A DNA stretch of 64,000 nt from Enterocytospora artemiae (Eukaryota > Microsporidia): the NCBI GenBank assembly GCA_038659295.1, contig JASNGC010000001.1:558001-622000 (forward strand), in the 5' to 3' direction. Below, piece after piece: positions 48,101-55,674 of the stretch. Within the stretch, counting starts at the first letter, position 1; the number at the start of each line of letters is the position of its first letter. Below the pieces are notes generated by a model, which saw only the letters and a list, made by a program, of their open reading frames with translations, did no database searches and was not told the DNA's origin. Both the position numbers and the translations under genes were made by a program.

Positions 48101-49337
48101 CGTCAATTAGATCGTATTTTTTAGTAAGTAAGTTAAAAATAAAGTCAGTCTTATTGAAATACGAAATGTATATGTTAAGTAAAGTGTTGCACTGAGGATC
48201 ACTAGCACGACAATTTCTATGATTTTTAATAAGAAACTCGTATATCCAATCGATTTGTATCCCTTCCACGATCAACTTCTTGATCATTATTTCATCTAAA
48301 TTTTCCAAAAGTTCTATATCCAGGTGAGATGATAAGTACCTGTGAATGATCTTGTTCACTCCATACAGTTCAATATAGTGTTTGATTTCGGATGATATCC
48401 GGTAGATGTCTTTAGACTTCTGTGTGAAAAATTCATACGTCCCGTTAAAAAATGCAATGTTTTCCCGTTTGCAGATAGTATTTAAAAACACCTCCTGTGA
48501 AGAGTCTAGATTGTAATTCGCATTTTCCCCAGAGAATTTACTTGAATTGGCATGGTGTTGTATTGTCTTTATGTAATATTTAAAATCAATCTTGTTCAGA
48601 TTCCAATAGATCGCTTGAAATTCCAATCTATCTACAAGAGCATCTGTGTGTAGGAAATTTTCTGCAAATGCCCTGTTCTTCGAATAATGTAATAGACAAT
48701 CCGTTTTATATTCAATATTTGAGTCAATACTAAATCTATGAATATTGGAAATCTTATTCAAATCAAGTAGAATACTATGCTTAAATAATATATTGATAAT
48801 CTCGGGTCTACATTTTGAAACCAATATGTTCAAAACCATGAGAACTTTTCTTGTATCGTATAAATTGTTAATTATAAACTTTTCTATGGAATAATTCGAT
48901 ATTCTTATCCAGATAATATCCAATATTGCTCTTGATTGTACATCTCTGGACTGTATGATTTGTTTAGATAAGAAATTTATCAACTTTGTTTCATTCTCGA
49001 TAAGGTTTATATCCTTGTAAACTAAACAATTTCTATAAAACATATCAACATATTCAGAGCTGAAAACCATGTTACCGCATAATGTCGAATTCTGAAGTAT
49101 TTTCTTTATAGAAACAAGATTCATTTTCATCATCTGTAATATGTCCTCCTCAGACAATGCGAAAACATCGCTTTTATCAGACATAGCATGCCTTGAACCC
49201 ATAAATTGGACAAATGCCTGCTTATTTTTAACACCGGAATCTTTCATTGCATCTAAATCGCCCTTACCTACATCTCCACTTGCAAATTTGAGTTCTAGGA
49301 AGCTTTTGCTGACTTTTTGACCGTTCAATCTCTTCAT
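45171..49337 (-). CDS. Very large orphan alpha-helical protein (1388 residues)
   Basis: Helical throughout with many short Ile/Leu/Tyr-rich helices, no membrane segment and no recognised catalytic motif; the look is of a large alpha-solenoid scaffold (nucleoporin, karyopherin or HEAT-type). I cannot name it. The frame has an ATG at 49355, but the next ATG at 49337 directly follows TTATCCCA, so I use it. It is divergent from ASF1 with only 63 bp between starts, implying a shared compact promoter. The stop lies in a region with AATAAA on the minus strand. Confidence 0.8.
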   Translation of the reverse strand: MKRLNGQKVSKSFLELKFASGDVGKGDLDAMKDSGVKNKQAFVQFMGSRHAMSDKSDVFALSEEDILQMMKMNLVSIKKILQNSTLCGNMVFSSEYVDMFYRNCLVYKDINLIENETKLINFLSKQIIQSRDVQSRAILDIIWIRISNYSIEKFIINNLYDTRKVLMVLNILVSKCRPEIINILFKHSILLDLNKISNIHRFSIDSNIEYKTDCLLHYSKNRAFAENFLHTDALVDRLEFQAIYWNLNKIDFKYYIKTIQHHANSSKFSGENANYNLDSSQEVFLNTICKRENIAFFNGTYEFFTQKSKDIYRISSEIKHYIELYGVNKIIHRYLSSHLDIELLENLDEIMIKKLIVEGIQIDWIYEFLIKNHRNCRASDPQCNTLLNIYISYFNKTDFIFNLLTKKYDLIDEIENHINGGFDKELTCCILQKLSNGNSKNICSILKQLNPWNEKFYVDVLSEASLSEKDCLDIIDSHLLEHVTINCQDSDSKQISKSRLLRKICEYGSIDVYKNLSLQSKYEFCTINPWAGDKFADECKILVKNTADASLSRRLGCFQIAVELSKPLSYIFSLSILHEKNDSEVWTTNPTIFVQKWFPPLLNSLECIDQILMLTNIFKEKSHVYFVRAFSQITDFVSNLSEDPKKGIYIIENFDPNRGVNKIINFDPQNIFNTSESHVLERISALLYYHLNNKYVLFVLAEQVFSFYQHKINHLGNNLFKMMVLKFICPDNLTKFNRLKYISLVKNDLSSTNKYIMEYARKNLNRYDYLSSNIINCFFNDVAYKDYISVFSNMTFENVLPFDYVNIFINLLFSRSEINLWILSHLHNIISDNDIKLISILIVDHCNEYIVKNFYNTEAISSAISVYLNYYFECRLRDGDIVDERDMTLEKLRESVDIRNTSNIFRHLKHFRISKYLINCLKHKNNSYVNHTIIKEIVRYYDAIDKVPIEFIACACELKEFDQYLESFIPILKSMFLDESSNQISSDALATIYSRNKTKYNSEIDQFLINAIFKSESPVRMSIIEVTTNPLVLFLLRFDYHSVLKKKAQDKFRDIVPNPNKALKEFYAQILDLYDDGFMMKTCLHDMVLKYSHYVRDYCENDGKMAIDILVDSLPQTSKLDEVAKSICTKHRSFILLKLLYSKGINLIDKFESSFLVEAIATYSMIEYDTKEAKSKNRKILSDMAYDVYLSCKDSRLLNFIDEKNLMQILESDFEVVAFVDSNKEIETMLLKMNPDQTLNYLKTPRIDCGNLQKVINRLILNIANSDTHKLNEILNRHYINYIKYSQILDKSGIDFNKLINLLIDVDDKRSFELIRTIIDLKSSHRVGSTSIKSSGSENIPISSRCIGYILRHFLNDSRRDACYTLLRKVNPYAEGYFNIIIDNILKS

Positions 49338-49400
49338 TGGGATAAAACATAACAATTATTTTTAAATATTTTTGCTAAAAAATTTATCCAATTCTTGCCC
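49338..49400. promoter_or_regulatory. 63-bp bidirectional promoter region
   Basis: Only 63 bases separate the divergent starts of the 1388-residue gene (CCC on the minus strand) and ASF1 (TTCTTGCCC on the plus strand). The two C-rich motifs face outwards and the middle is almost pure A/T. Confidence 0.65.
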
Positions 49401-50216
49401 ATGTCACTAATCGAACTCGTAAAAGTAGAGGTGGATACTGACAAGATTTATAAGTATGATGACAAGTTCAAGTTTCAGTTGACATTCCAGACTGGTTGTG
49501 TTGGGGATGTGGAGGTTAATGTTGCTTTTTTTGGTGGAGCTTCGACAAACGATTACGATCAGGAAATCTATAGTTGTGTGGTTGGTCCGTTCGAAGAAGG
49601 AAAGCATCTATTTGAGATGGAAACAGATTGCATTGACTTGACTAAGATCCCCATTTCAACCCTATTTGGTTTGACGACAATTTTGATTTCATGCAAATAC
49701 AATGGGGAGCAGTTCTTACGCATTGGATATCTCGTTGATGTGAGATATCCTGGAATTAAAACGGAGTGTTTGACCGATGAGATGGGAGTTGCTGATGATG
49801 ATGAGGCTGAGTCCATTGAAATTCTGGGAGATGAGGAATTGGAGGATGATGAGGAAGAAGATGGTACTGATGAGGATCTTGTTGGAAGTGAAGAGGGAAA
49901 CACAGATGTAAAAGTTGAGGAACATGGAGGGGATCTAGATACTGAAGAGTTTAAGGTTACAGAGAAGGAGCTAAGTGATGATATTGTTAGCAAAGAAAAC
50001 ATCGTAAATATTCCACCTGAAACCCCAATCAAGCCCGATGCCGATGAGTTTGAATACAAGGGTCATCTTCTGTTTAAAAGCAAAATTGAGTTCGTTCTCC
50101 ATAAACAACCAATTATTCAGGCTTTTGGATTAAGTGGTGATGAAGATGCTGATAGTGAAAAACTTGAAGACTCCACATCACAAGAACGTGTCAAAAAGAC
50201 TTGTTTGGATAATTAA
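49401..50216 (+). CDS. ASF1: ASF1 histone chaperone
   Basis: 271 residues. The N-terminal about 155 residues are the immunoglobulin-like Asf1 core (DKIYKYDDKFKFQLTFQT, EWR-like and FGLTTILISCKYNGEQFLRIGYLVDVRYP); it binds the H3/H4 dimer and hands it to CAF-1 or HIRA. A strongly acidic tail (DDEAESIEILGDEELEDDEEEDG) follows, as in yeast, and then a further about 50 residues unique to this protein. The frame reaches a TTG at 49395 but the ATG at 49401 follows TTCTTGCCC. With the RBBP4-like gene it supports histone H3/H4 handling. Confidence 0.92.
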   Translation: MSLIELVKVEVDTDKIYKYDDKFKFQLTFQTGCVGDVEVNVAFFGGASTNDYDQEIYSCVVGPFEEGKHLFEMETDCIDLTKIPISTLFGLTTILISCKYNGEQFLRIGYLVDVRYPGIKTECLTDEMGVADDDEAESIEILGDEELEDDEEEDGTDEDLVGSEEGNTDVKVEEHGGDLDTEEFKVTEKELSDDIVSKENIVNIPPETPIKPDADEFEYKGHLLFKSKIEFVLHKQPIIQAFGLSGDEDADSEKLEDSTSQERVKKTCLDN

Positions 50217-50452
50217 ATCATTTTAACTTGATATGAATCGCTTCTGTCCAACCATCTAGCAATTCAATAGAATAATCCCCTGTTGGTTACTCCAGGTCTT
50301 AGTTAATATTTTGGTACTAGACATAAGTCTCTTTTCAAATATATCTTATTGGTTAGTTGATTAAATTTCATTATTTTATTAAAGTTATTCTTTGGGTATA
50401 TAGAACATTTGATTATCCCAGCCTTTCTCTTTAAGAGAGCCATATATACTAA

Positions 50453-50995
50453 CTAATTAATCAACAGTTTCAATGCAGAAGCCTTATTGAGTGCTTTATT
50501 TAGAAGATTATGTGATTGCTGTATCAACTGTATCAACTGTTGAAATTTCTTTTTTTTAGGTGGCCTACTTCCATTATTTCTAGACTGTCTACTTCCATCA
50601 TCATAGGTTTTTTGAATTTTCGTTGTTGTCACTAGTCGTCGGTGTTTTGAATTTCCATCACCACCTCTGTGTTTTTCTGTTTCGGGATTACTACTATACC
50701 CATCATCATTATCATCCATATCGCTTGTTAATTCTGTATCATCTGTTATAGGATTAGATTTCTTTTTAGAGGATTTAGTACGCTTACTCTGAGCTTTCTT
50801 GTCTGAACCTGTAGAGTCTGATGTTGACTTATTCTGGGGTTTCTCAGTTGAACTGTCAGTATTTGATTCTAAATCATCTGGTAATTCTCCAATTGCACTA
50901 GTATCAATACTACCATCATCCTCATCTTCTAATGGAAAGGATAAACAATTAACTATGTGTAGAATTAGAAAAGGCATCATGTTTATCTGTTCCAT
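50453..50995 (-). CDS. Secreted lysine-rich protein with NLS-like clusters (orphan)
   Basis: 180 residues. A signal-peptide-like N-terminus (QINMMPFLILHIVNCLSF) is followed by a long acidic then basic low-complexity region with SKKKS and PPKKKKF, and a C-terminal amphipathic helix (IQQSHNLLNKALNKASALKLL). No conserved domain. Such layout (signal sequence plus nuclear-localisation-like lysine blocks) is that of candidate secreted effectors or spore-wall/polar-tube associated proteins; which is open. The start chosen at 50995 includes the signal sequence; an inner pair of ATGs (50977, 50980) is also possible. No C-rich motif precedes it. Confidence 0.55.
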   Translation of the reverse strand: MEQINMMPFLILHIVNCLSFPLEDEDDGSIDTSAIGELPDDLESNTDSSTEKPQNKSTSDSTGSDKKAQSKRTKSSKKKSNPITDDTELTSDMDDNDDGYSSNPETEKHRGGDGNSKHRRLVTTTKIQKTYDDGSRQSRNNGSRPPKKKKFQQLIQLIQQSHNLLNKALNKASALKLLIN

Positions 50996-51182
50996 TGTAA
51001 ATTTATAATAACTATAAAACAAACACAAATAAACCTGAAACATGAGGAAAAGGATAATATGGTGGCTTTGACAGTTGAGTGAAGAAACCTATGAACATCT
51101 TCCGAGATATAATATCGCAGTCATTATTGAAATAACTTTAACATTAATCACTGTAAAGGCAATAAACTGTTTTAAATACAAT

Positions 51183-51995
51183 TTATTTTATGGAACTATT
51201 TAAAGACAATTTGCCCACGAAATTATGCAAGTCGGCGTCGGTATTTAGATTCTCTGGAACACAATATACATGAGATCTAGAGGTGATCAACTTATACAAG
51301 CAGAGTATTCCCATCACAAAATCTATTAAGATATTATTCAACTTGGCCATAACACAGATCACCACAATGTAGGGAATATTTAAAACCGATGTGGTGTATC
51401 CAATATACAAAAGCCAAATAAAGTTAGACAATGAATAGGCCAAACACAGCTGCTTGGATGGAATCAGACTCAGAATATACTGCTGCTTTTTCAATATCAG
51501 CGAAAGGCGGATGATATTTTTAACTTGAAAATGCTTCAACACATATAACAATAGTCTATCTCCCAATAACCTAAAGTGAATGATTAACTGTGATTGTACG
51601 ATGGGAATTTTAAAAAACAGAGATAGTAGAAATAAAAAAATATGCATATTAGAAAATATTCGAATATCAGTTCTATACAAAATGAAGTTGTTGTAATATA
51701 GATTTTTGAACAAATCAACATTTCGGGACTTACAGGTCTGGCAAATCCTCATATTTCCAAAATATTCCTTGAAATTTCTGCAAGTAATATACCTCTTACA
51801 ACGAGATTGTAGGACTTGACATCTATCACAGAGTTTCAAAGTATTGCTTTCAATATTTGTGAGAGGTAAATTAGAGATTACTTGGCGTCCCTCCAAGATG
51901 GAGTAGTAGATATCACAAGTTTCACAGTAAATCATGCTGGATGATACATTTACGACCCTTTCGGATGAACAGATCTGGCATTGTCTGATTTTCAT
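51183..51995 (-). CDS. Zinc-ribbon multipass membrane protein (possibly ARV1-like)
   Basis: 270 residues. The N-terminus has CQIC..CETC, then CDRCQVLQSRCKRYITC and CQTC, a cluster of Zn-type pairs, followed by four or more hydrophobic segments (FLFLLSLFFK.., YSLSNFIWLLYIGY.., YIVVICVMAKL.. and ILIDFVMGILCLY). Zn-ribbon then membrane segments recalls Arv1, an ER lipid-homeostasis protein, but the extra cysteine pairs and weak match leave this open. The start at 51995 directly follows CACCC. Confidence 0.6.
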   Translation of the reverse strand: MKIRQCQICSSERVVNVSSSMIYCETCDIYYSILEGRQVISNLPLTNIESNTLKLCDRCQVLQSRCKRYITCRNFKEYFGNMRICQTCKSRNVDLFKNLYYNNFILYRTDIRIFSNMHIFLFLLSLFFKIPIVQSQLIIHFRLLGDRLLLYVLKHFQVKNIIRLSLILKKQQYILSLIPSKQLCLAYSLSNFIWLLYIGYTTSVLNIPYIVVICVMAKLNNILIDFVMGILCLYKLITSRSHVYCVPENLNTDADLHNFVGKLSLNSSIK

Positions 51996-52373
51996 GGGTG
52001 AGAAAATTTTGAGTCTATAATTTGTGGAAGTTCACAAAGAGATTGTTATTTAATAACATCAGTATCTATACAACGAATCTGTCCTAATTTTCAAGAACTT
52101 ATAAAAATAAGTTTTGCCAACCCAAGCAACAAATTGTGCAAACTAAAGCTATTTACCTTAATGTAACAAGATCGTTACCCACTATAACTAAAACAATCAT
52201 AATCTAATGGAGGTAAATGGAGGCAGGGTCTACTGATCAACTCAATATAGATAAAAGAAACGATTTGTGGCAAACATTCTGTATAAACATTAGGAACTTC
52301 GGTCATGGACAGCCACAATTTCGTGCCGTGACAGAGCCAAATCATCAACATAGGAGACTGTAAAATTATTTAT
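51996..52373. other. Intergenic spacer, 378 bp
   Basis: Spacer between the zinc-ribbon gene and P2 (both minus strand). Contains short self-complementary stretches (for example near 52305-52335) but no RNA I can name and no reading frame. Confidence 0.5.
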
Positions 52374-52673
52374 TTAGAATAAGTCAAATTCTGCTTCATC
52401 AGACTCACTTTGTTCGTCAGCTGCCTGGTCAGGAACAGCTGCCGATTTTGCTTCTGCAGCATTTGGGCTTGATGAAACCACCTGGCTGGCCATCTTTGAG
52501 GAACCTTCGGCAATAATTTCTTCGTAAGTCCTTCCCTCTATCTTTGTCAGGAATAGATCCAGCGAATCTTTGGAGAAGTCTGGTTTGACACTTCCAATTA
52601 CAGTTGACATCAGTTCCTTCGTGGCTTCTTTTCCGTTCTCAACACAAAGTAAGTAGGCTGCAATATTTTCCAT
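52374..52673 (-). CDS. RPP2: Ribosomal stalk protein P2
   Basis: 99 residues, the normal P2 length. The N-terminal dimerisation domain (IAAYLLCVENGKEATKELMSTVIGSV..) and the P2-type YEEIIAEGSSKMAS stretch are clear, then an Ala/Ser-rich hinge and the acidic tail SESDEAEFDLF, equivalent to the SDDDMGFGLFD tail that recruits elongation factors. P0 in this window lacks such a tail. Start after TTTTATCCCCAA. Divergent from UTP6 across 108 bp with C-rich motifs at both ends. Confidence 0.93.
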   Translation of the reverse strand: MENIAAYLLCVENGKEATKELMSTVIGSVKPDFSKDSLDLFLTKIEGRTYEEIIAEGSSKMASQVVSSSPNAAEAKSAAVPDQAADEQSESDEAEFDLF

Positions 52674-52781
52674 TTGGGGATAAAATTTTTGAAAAAATTT
52701 TCAACAAAATGCAGACCAAAACTGCTTACAACAAAGTAAATTCCATTCTCAAAAAATCATTTTTGCATTTTTCACCCCAGA

Positions 52782-53549
52782 ATGGTTGACAAACTCCAGT
52801 ACAATTTGGAATCAATGGCTCCGGAACTAGAAGACTACAGAGACAGGGGAGTTTTTAGCAGGAAGGAAATAAACATTATTGTAGAGACGAGAAGAGCATA
52901 CGAAAAGAAATTGCTAAGACCAAAAAAGAATCTGAGAGATTACCTAAACTATATCAAGTCGGAAAAAAAACTATCGAAACTACGAAAAAAGCGTATTTTA
53001 GAAAGAGGATGTGGACAAAGTCCAATGGACGAGTTACTGTACAAAAATATCTTAGGAATATACTGTAGAGCTCTTCTGCGCTTCAGCGACAAGGAATTGA
53101 TCATGGATTTTTCAGAGTTCTGTGTGAAAATGCACTTCTACGAGCATCTTAGAGAATATTTTTCGCAACTATGTCTGAAAAATACAAAAGATGTTGAGCT
53201 CTGGATCTTTTGTGGTAAGAAATTGTGGGAAGTAGATGATATAGAATCAGCACGAACCATTTTTCTCAAGGCTATTTCAATTTGTTGCATCGACACCTCG
53301 GACAACAATGAATTGTATGTGGAATTCTTTAAAATTGAATGCTTATATTCCGAAAAGATTATCCAACTCAATCGGGAGATGGGAGTTGATGAGAGTGACT
53401 TTGGTGATATTGAGAAGGGGATGGTTGCGCTTGCAATTTTCCAGGAATTTGTGGGTAAAGCAACCCCATACGAGTTAAAGCAGTGTAAAGAAATAAGTAA
53501 GCTGGTTCCAGGGCTTACCAAAAGAATGGATGAAATGTTTGTCTCATAG
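52782..53549 (+). CDS. UTP6: UTP6, SSU-processome HAT-repeat protein, shortened
   Basis: 255 residues. Utp6 is a UtpB subunit of the SSU processome for 18S rRNA. The conserved N-terminus (LESMAPELEDYRDRGVFSRKEINIIVETRRAYEKKL) matches Utp6, and two or three HAT repeats follow (about 80-200), with the VELWIFCGKKLWEVDDIESARTIFLKA motif. Yeast Utp6 is 440 residues, so the C-terminal HAT repeats are missing. The start follows TTTTCACCCCAGA. The stop is clean; I see no in-frame continuation. Confidence 0.87.
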   Translation: MVDKLQYNLESMAPELEDYRDRGVFSRKEINIIVETRRAYEKKLLRPKKNLRDYLNYIKSEKKLSKLRKKRILERGCGQSPMDELLYKNILGIYCRALLRFSDKELIMDFSEFCVKMHFYEHLREYFSQLCLKNTKDVELWIFCGKKLWEVDDIESARTIFLKAISICCIDTSDNNELYVEFFKIECLYSEKIIQLNREMGVDESDFGDIEKGMVALAIFQEFVGKATPYELKQCKEISKLVPGLTKRMDEMFVS

Positions 53550-53900
53550 CTAGTTAGCATTCCTAACTGATCATTAAATATTGAACTTAAATTAATGCAA
53601 ACTGTTATTATACTCCACTGGTTGGATTTGATTAAAGATTTGTTTTTGGTATTTTTAAGGGCCAGGTAAGTGATCTACTTGAAAGGACGTACTCCTAGAC
53701 ATCTGGATATTTTTAAACTAGTGATTTCCTAGGTGGTACGGTGCATTCACATCAAGCAATTTTCCATTTGTGGAATATTTTAGAAGAATGAGCAATATCT
53801 TGAGGCTTAGGCTAATATGAGGGGATTTTAAAATCAATCAGCTTGATCAGACATCTCCTTTACTTGTGCTATTTCTTTTAATAAAATTTTCAGCCTAAAA
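53550..53900. other. Intergenic spacer, 351 bp, with possible splice-site-bounded micro-ORF
   Basis: Holds a 23-codon frame (from ATG 53595) ending exactly at CCAG|GTAAGT (53666), a perfect 5' splice consensus, and a hairpin-prone stretch near 53687-53739. Neither is enough for a gene call. The right edge is the promoter of the 53901 gene. Confidence 0.35.
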
Positions 53901-54404
53901 ATGAGTAAAAAATTCAGCGAAAGTTTAACCAACTTTGATTTACTGATAAAGCAGATTGCTGAGGAAGATTGTGAAGAAGAGTCAGATGAGCCATTAGATC
54001 TAGAAATTCAGTGTGTCTATTCCGAGGAAGATGAATCAACAGAGCAATGCCTAAATCATCAGAGAATTGATTTTGATCCTTTGGCTGATCTTTCAGCAGG
54101 AAAATTACACACAGAGAGTGACGACATGGTGGAGTCTAGAGGTAATGAAGCTCAGGTGGAAAACATAATATTCCAGCCTGGAAAGTCATACACATTTTTG
54201 GATGGAAGAATAGTTGAAAATCATATCGATAAGAATGAGGACAACAGAATATTTGGAGAACAAGCATCCCAAAAGATGTATTTTACATCTGAAGAGCTAA
54301 AAAATCTAAAATTGCAATCGAAAGAGGATAATTCAAAGATACTAAGCTTTCATAAGAGAACAAAGAAACGACGGCCGCATAGTTGTAAGAATTTTGATAA
54401 TTAA
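53901..54404 (+). CDS. Orphan acidic protein with basic C-terminus
   Basis: 167 residues. Acidic, Glu/Asp-rich first half; a central FQPGKSYTFLDGRIVEN segment may be a short conserved motif; the C-terminus is basic (HKRTKKRRPHSCKN), an NLS-like cluster. No recognised domain. The ATG follows CAGCCTAAAA, a degraded version of the start motif. A nuclear location is possible. Confidence 0.55.
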   Translation: MSKKFSESLTNFDLLIKQIAEEDCEEESDEPLDLEIQCVYSEEDESTEQCLNHQRIDFDPLADLSAGKLHTESDDMVESRGNEAQVENIIFQPGKSYTFLDGRIVENHIDKNEDNRIFGEQASQKMYFTSEELKNLKLQSKEDNSKILSFHKRTKKRRPHSCKNFDN

Positions 54405-54646
54405 AATAATGCCAGTGTGTTTTTTCAAAGCTTTTAAATATGATGTTGCAGTAGTAGAAGTTTGGAATTATTGTAAGTAAATGCCATTCATTTGGATAAT
54501 ATCTTCAGGACCGAAAATAAATAAGTAGTTGCAATATTTTTGTGAGAACAATAGTATTGCTGGATGAAGGTGGCAGTTTTTTCGAATGTCAATATGTTTT
54601 TATTTAAATATCCACATCATCGATGAAAAAAGAAGCTCTAGCAAAA

Positions 54647-54729
54647 TCTCCACAGCCGGAGTCGAACCAGCGGCCCTCTGATGACTACTATTTCTACAGT
54701 CAGATGCTCTACCACTGAGCTATGTAGAG
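54647..54729 (-). tRNA. tRNA-Tyr(GTA) with an 11-nt intron
   Basis: An 83-nt cloverleaf on the minus strand. The acceptor stem pairs CTCTACA with TGTGGAG (one G-U) and starts C1-G72, the eukaryotic tyrosine identity pair; discriminator A. The D arm has GCTCAGTGGTAGAGC, the T arm is GCTGG-TTCGACT-CCGGC. The anticodon stem is TCTGA/TCAGA and the loop carries GTA. An 11-nt intron (54683-54693) follows position 37, the standard place and universal for tRNA-Tyr, where it is needed for pseudouridine 35. A TTTT run directly downstream serves as a Pol III terminator. Confidence 0.95.
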
Positions 54730-54803
54730 TTAACCTACTCGGCCATATGGATTAAGATTCTGTGGTCTTGGGGTTTTATTTCTCACCTCAAAACCATCCA
54801 AAA

Positions 54804-55481
54804 ATGGATAGTGTCCATAAGCAGTACTTTGTTAATCGATTTGTTATATTTAGGAGCAATAATTTTTATTTCGAAGGAAGAATTGTAGATATTTCAAATG
54901 ATGGCCCAAGACCCACATATACCATCCTGTCATTCTACACTTTTGAATGTATAAAAATACAGGAAAGTGAAATTTGCTCACCATCTTCCCTGGAATCAAA
55001 GAAAAAGTATAAGCCGAGTCCCATAAATGAAACATCCATTGGTGGGAATTGGCCGAATTTACTGAAAAACCGGCTGAGAATTGATAGAGATTATACTTCC
55101 ACCAACACGAACCCATATCCTTTTCATAAGAGTGTAAATTGTGTCCTTAAGGAATTCATTGTTTTTTTTCAAAGAAACTTTCCCTCATATGATCCACATG
55201 AAACACAAGAACTTCTTCAAGCTTTTGTAGATTTGTTTAATCTTTCTCTTCCCCATTTTTTGCTCTACAAGGATGAACCAATTCTAAAGACGGACAAAGG
55301 AGAGTATCTGAAAGATTATAGCCACAGATACGGACCAGTACATCTTTTAAGATTGCTATACTTTCTCCAGAAAAAAGGGATTAGTTTCGAAGGAGATGAG
55401 GAATCAAGAAGTATAATATTGGAATATACAGCCTATATGCTTGATTTTCTTAACTATAGATTTAATGATTATTTTAATTAA
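54804..55481 (+). CDS. EAF3: EAF3/MRG15-like chromatin protein
   Basis: 225 residues. A chromo-barrel-like N-terminus (about 8-50, FEGRIVDISNDGP) is followed by an MRG domain (about 75-225) with FQRNFPSYDPHETQELLQAFVDLFN and the diagnostic YGPVHLLRLLYFLQK and YTAYMLDFLNYRF. In yeast Eaf3 belongs to NuA4 and Rpd3S and reads H3K36 methylation. The protein is about half the yeast size. The frame goes back to a GTG; the ATG at 54804 is used, with ACCATCCAAAA before it. Confidence 0.85.
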   Translation: MDSVHKQYFVNRFVIFRSNNFYFEGRIVDISNDGPRPTYTILSFYTFECIKIQESEICSPSSLESKKKYKPSPINETSIGGNWPNLLKNRLRIDRDYTSTNTNPYPFHKSVNCVLKEFIVFFQRNFPSYDPHETQELLQAFVDLFNLSLPHFLLYKDEPILKTDKGEYLKDYSHRYGPVHLLRLLYFLQKKGISFEGDEESRSIILEYTAYMLDFLNYRFNDYFN

Positions 55482-55674
55482 ACCAAAGAACTACTACAAT
55501 TTTTTATCTGAAGATTGTTATTGAAGATGACAGGATCCTTCTACTCTTATATCTTGCCCAGCTAAATAGCAAAATGCGCTTGGATCAATAGTTTTCTTGT
55601 TGGAATAGTTAGTGAACAACTATATGATCGTGAGAATCTCAATTTAAGGCTTTCAGTGAAATTTTTAGCCCCAA

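Noticed and set aside
53662..53671. U1 snRNA 5' end (ACTTACCTGG on the minus strand)
   Set aside because: No stem-loop I or Sm-site arrangement follows in the right order; a 10-base match is expected by chance at a few percent.
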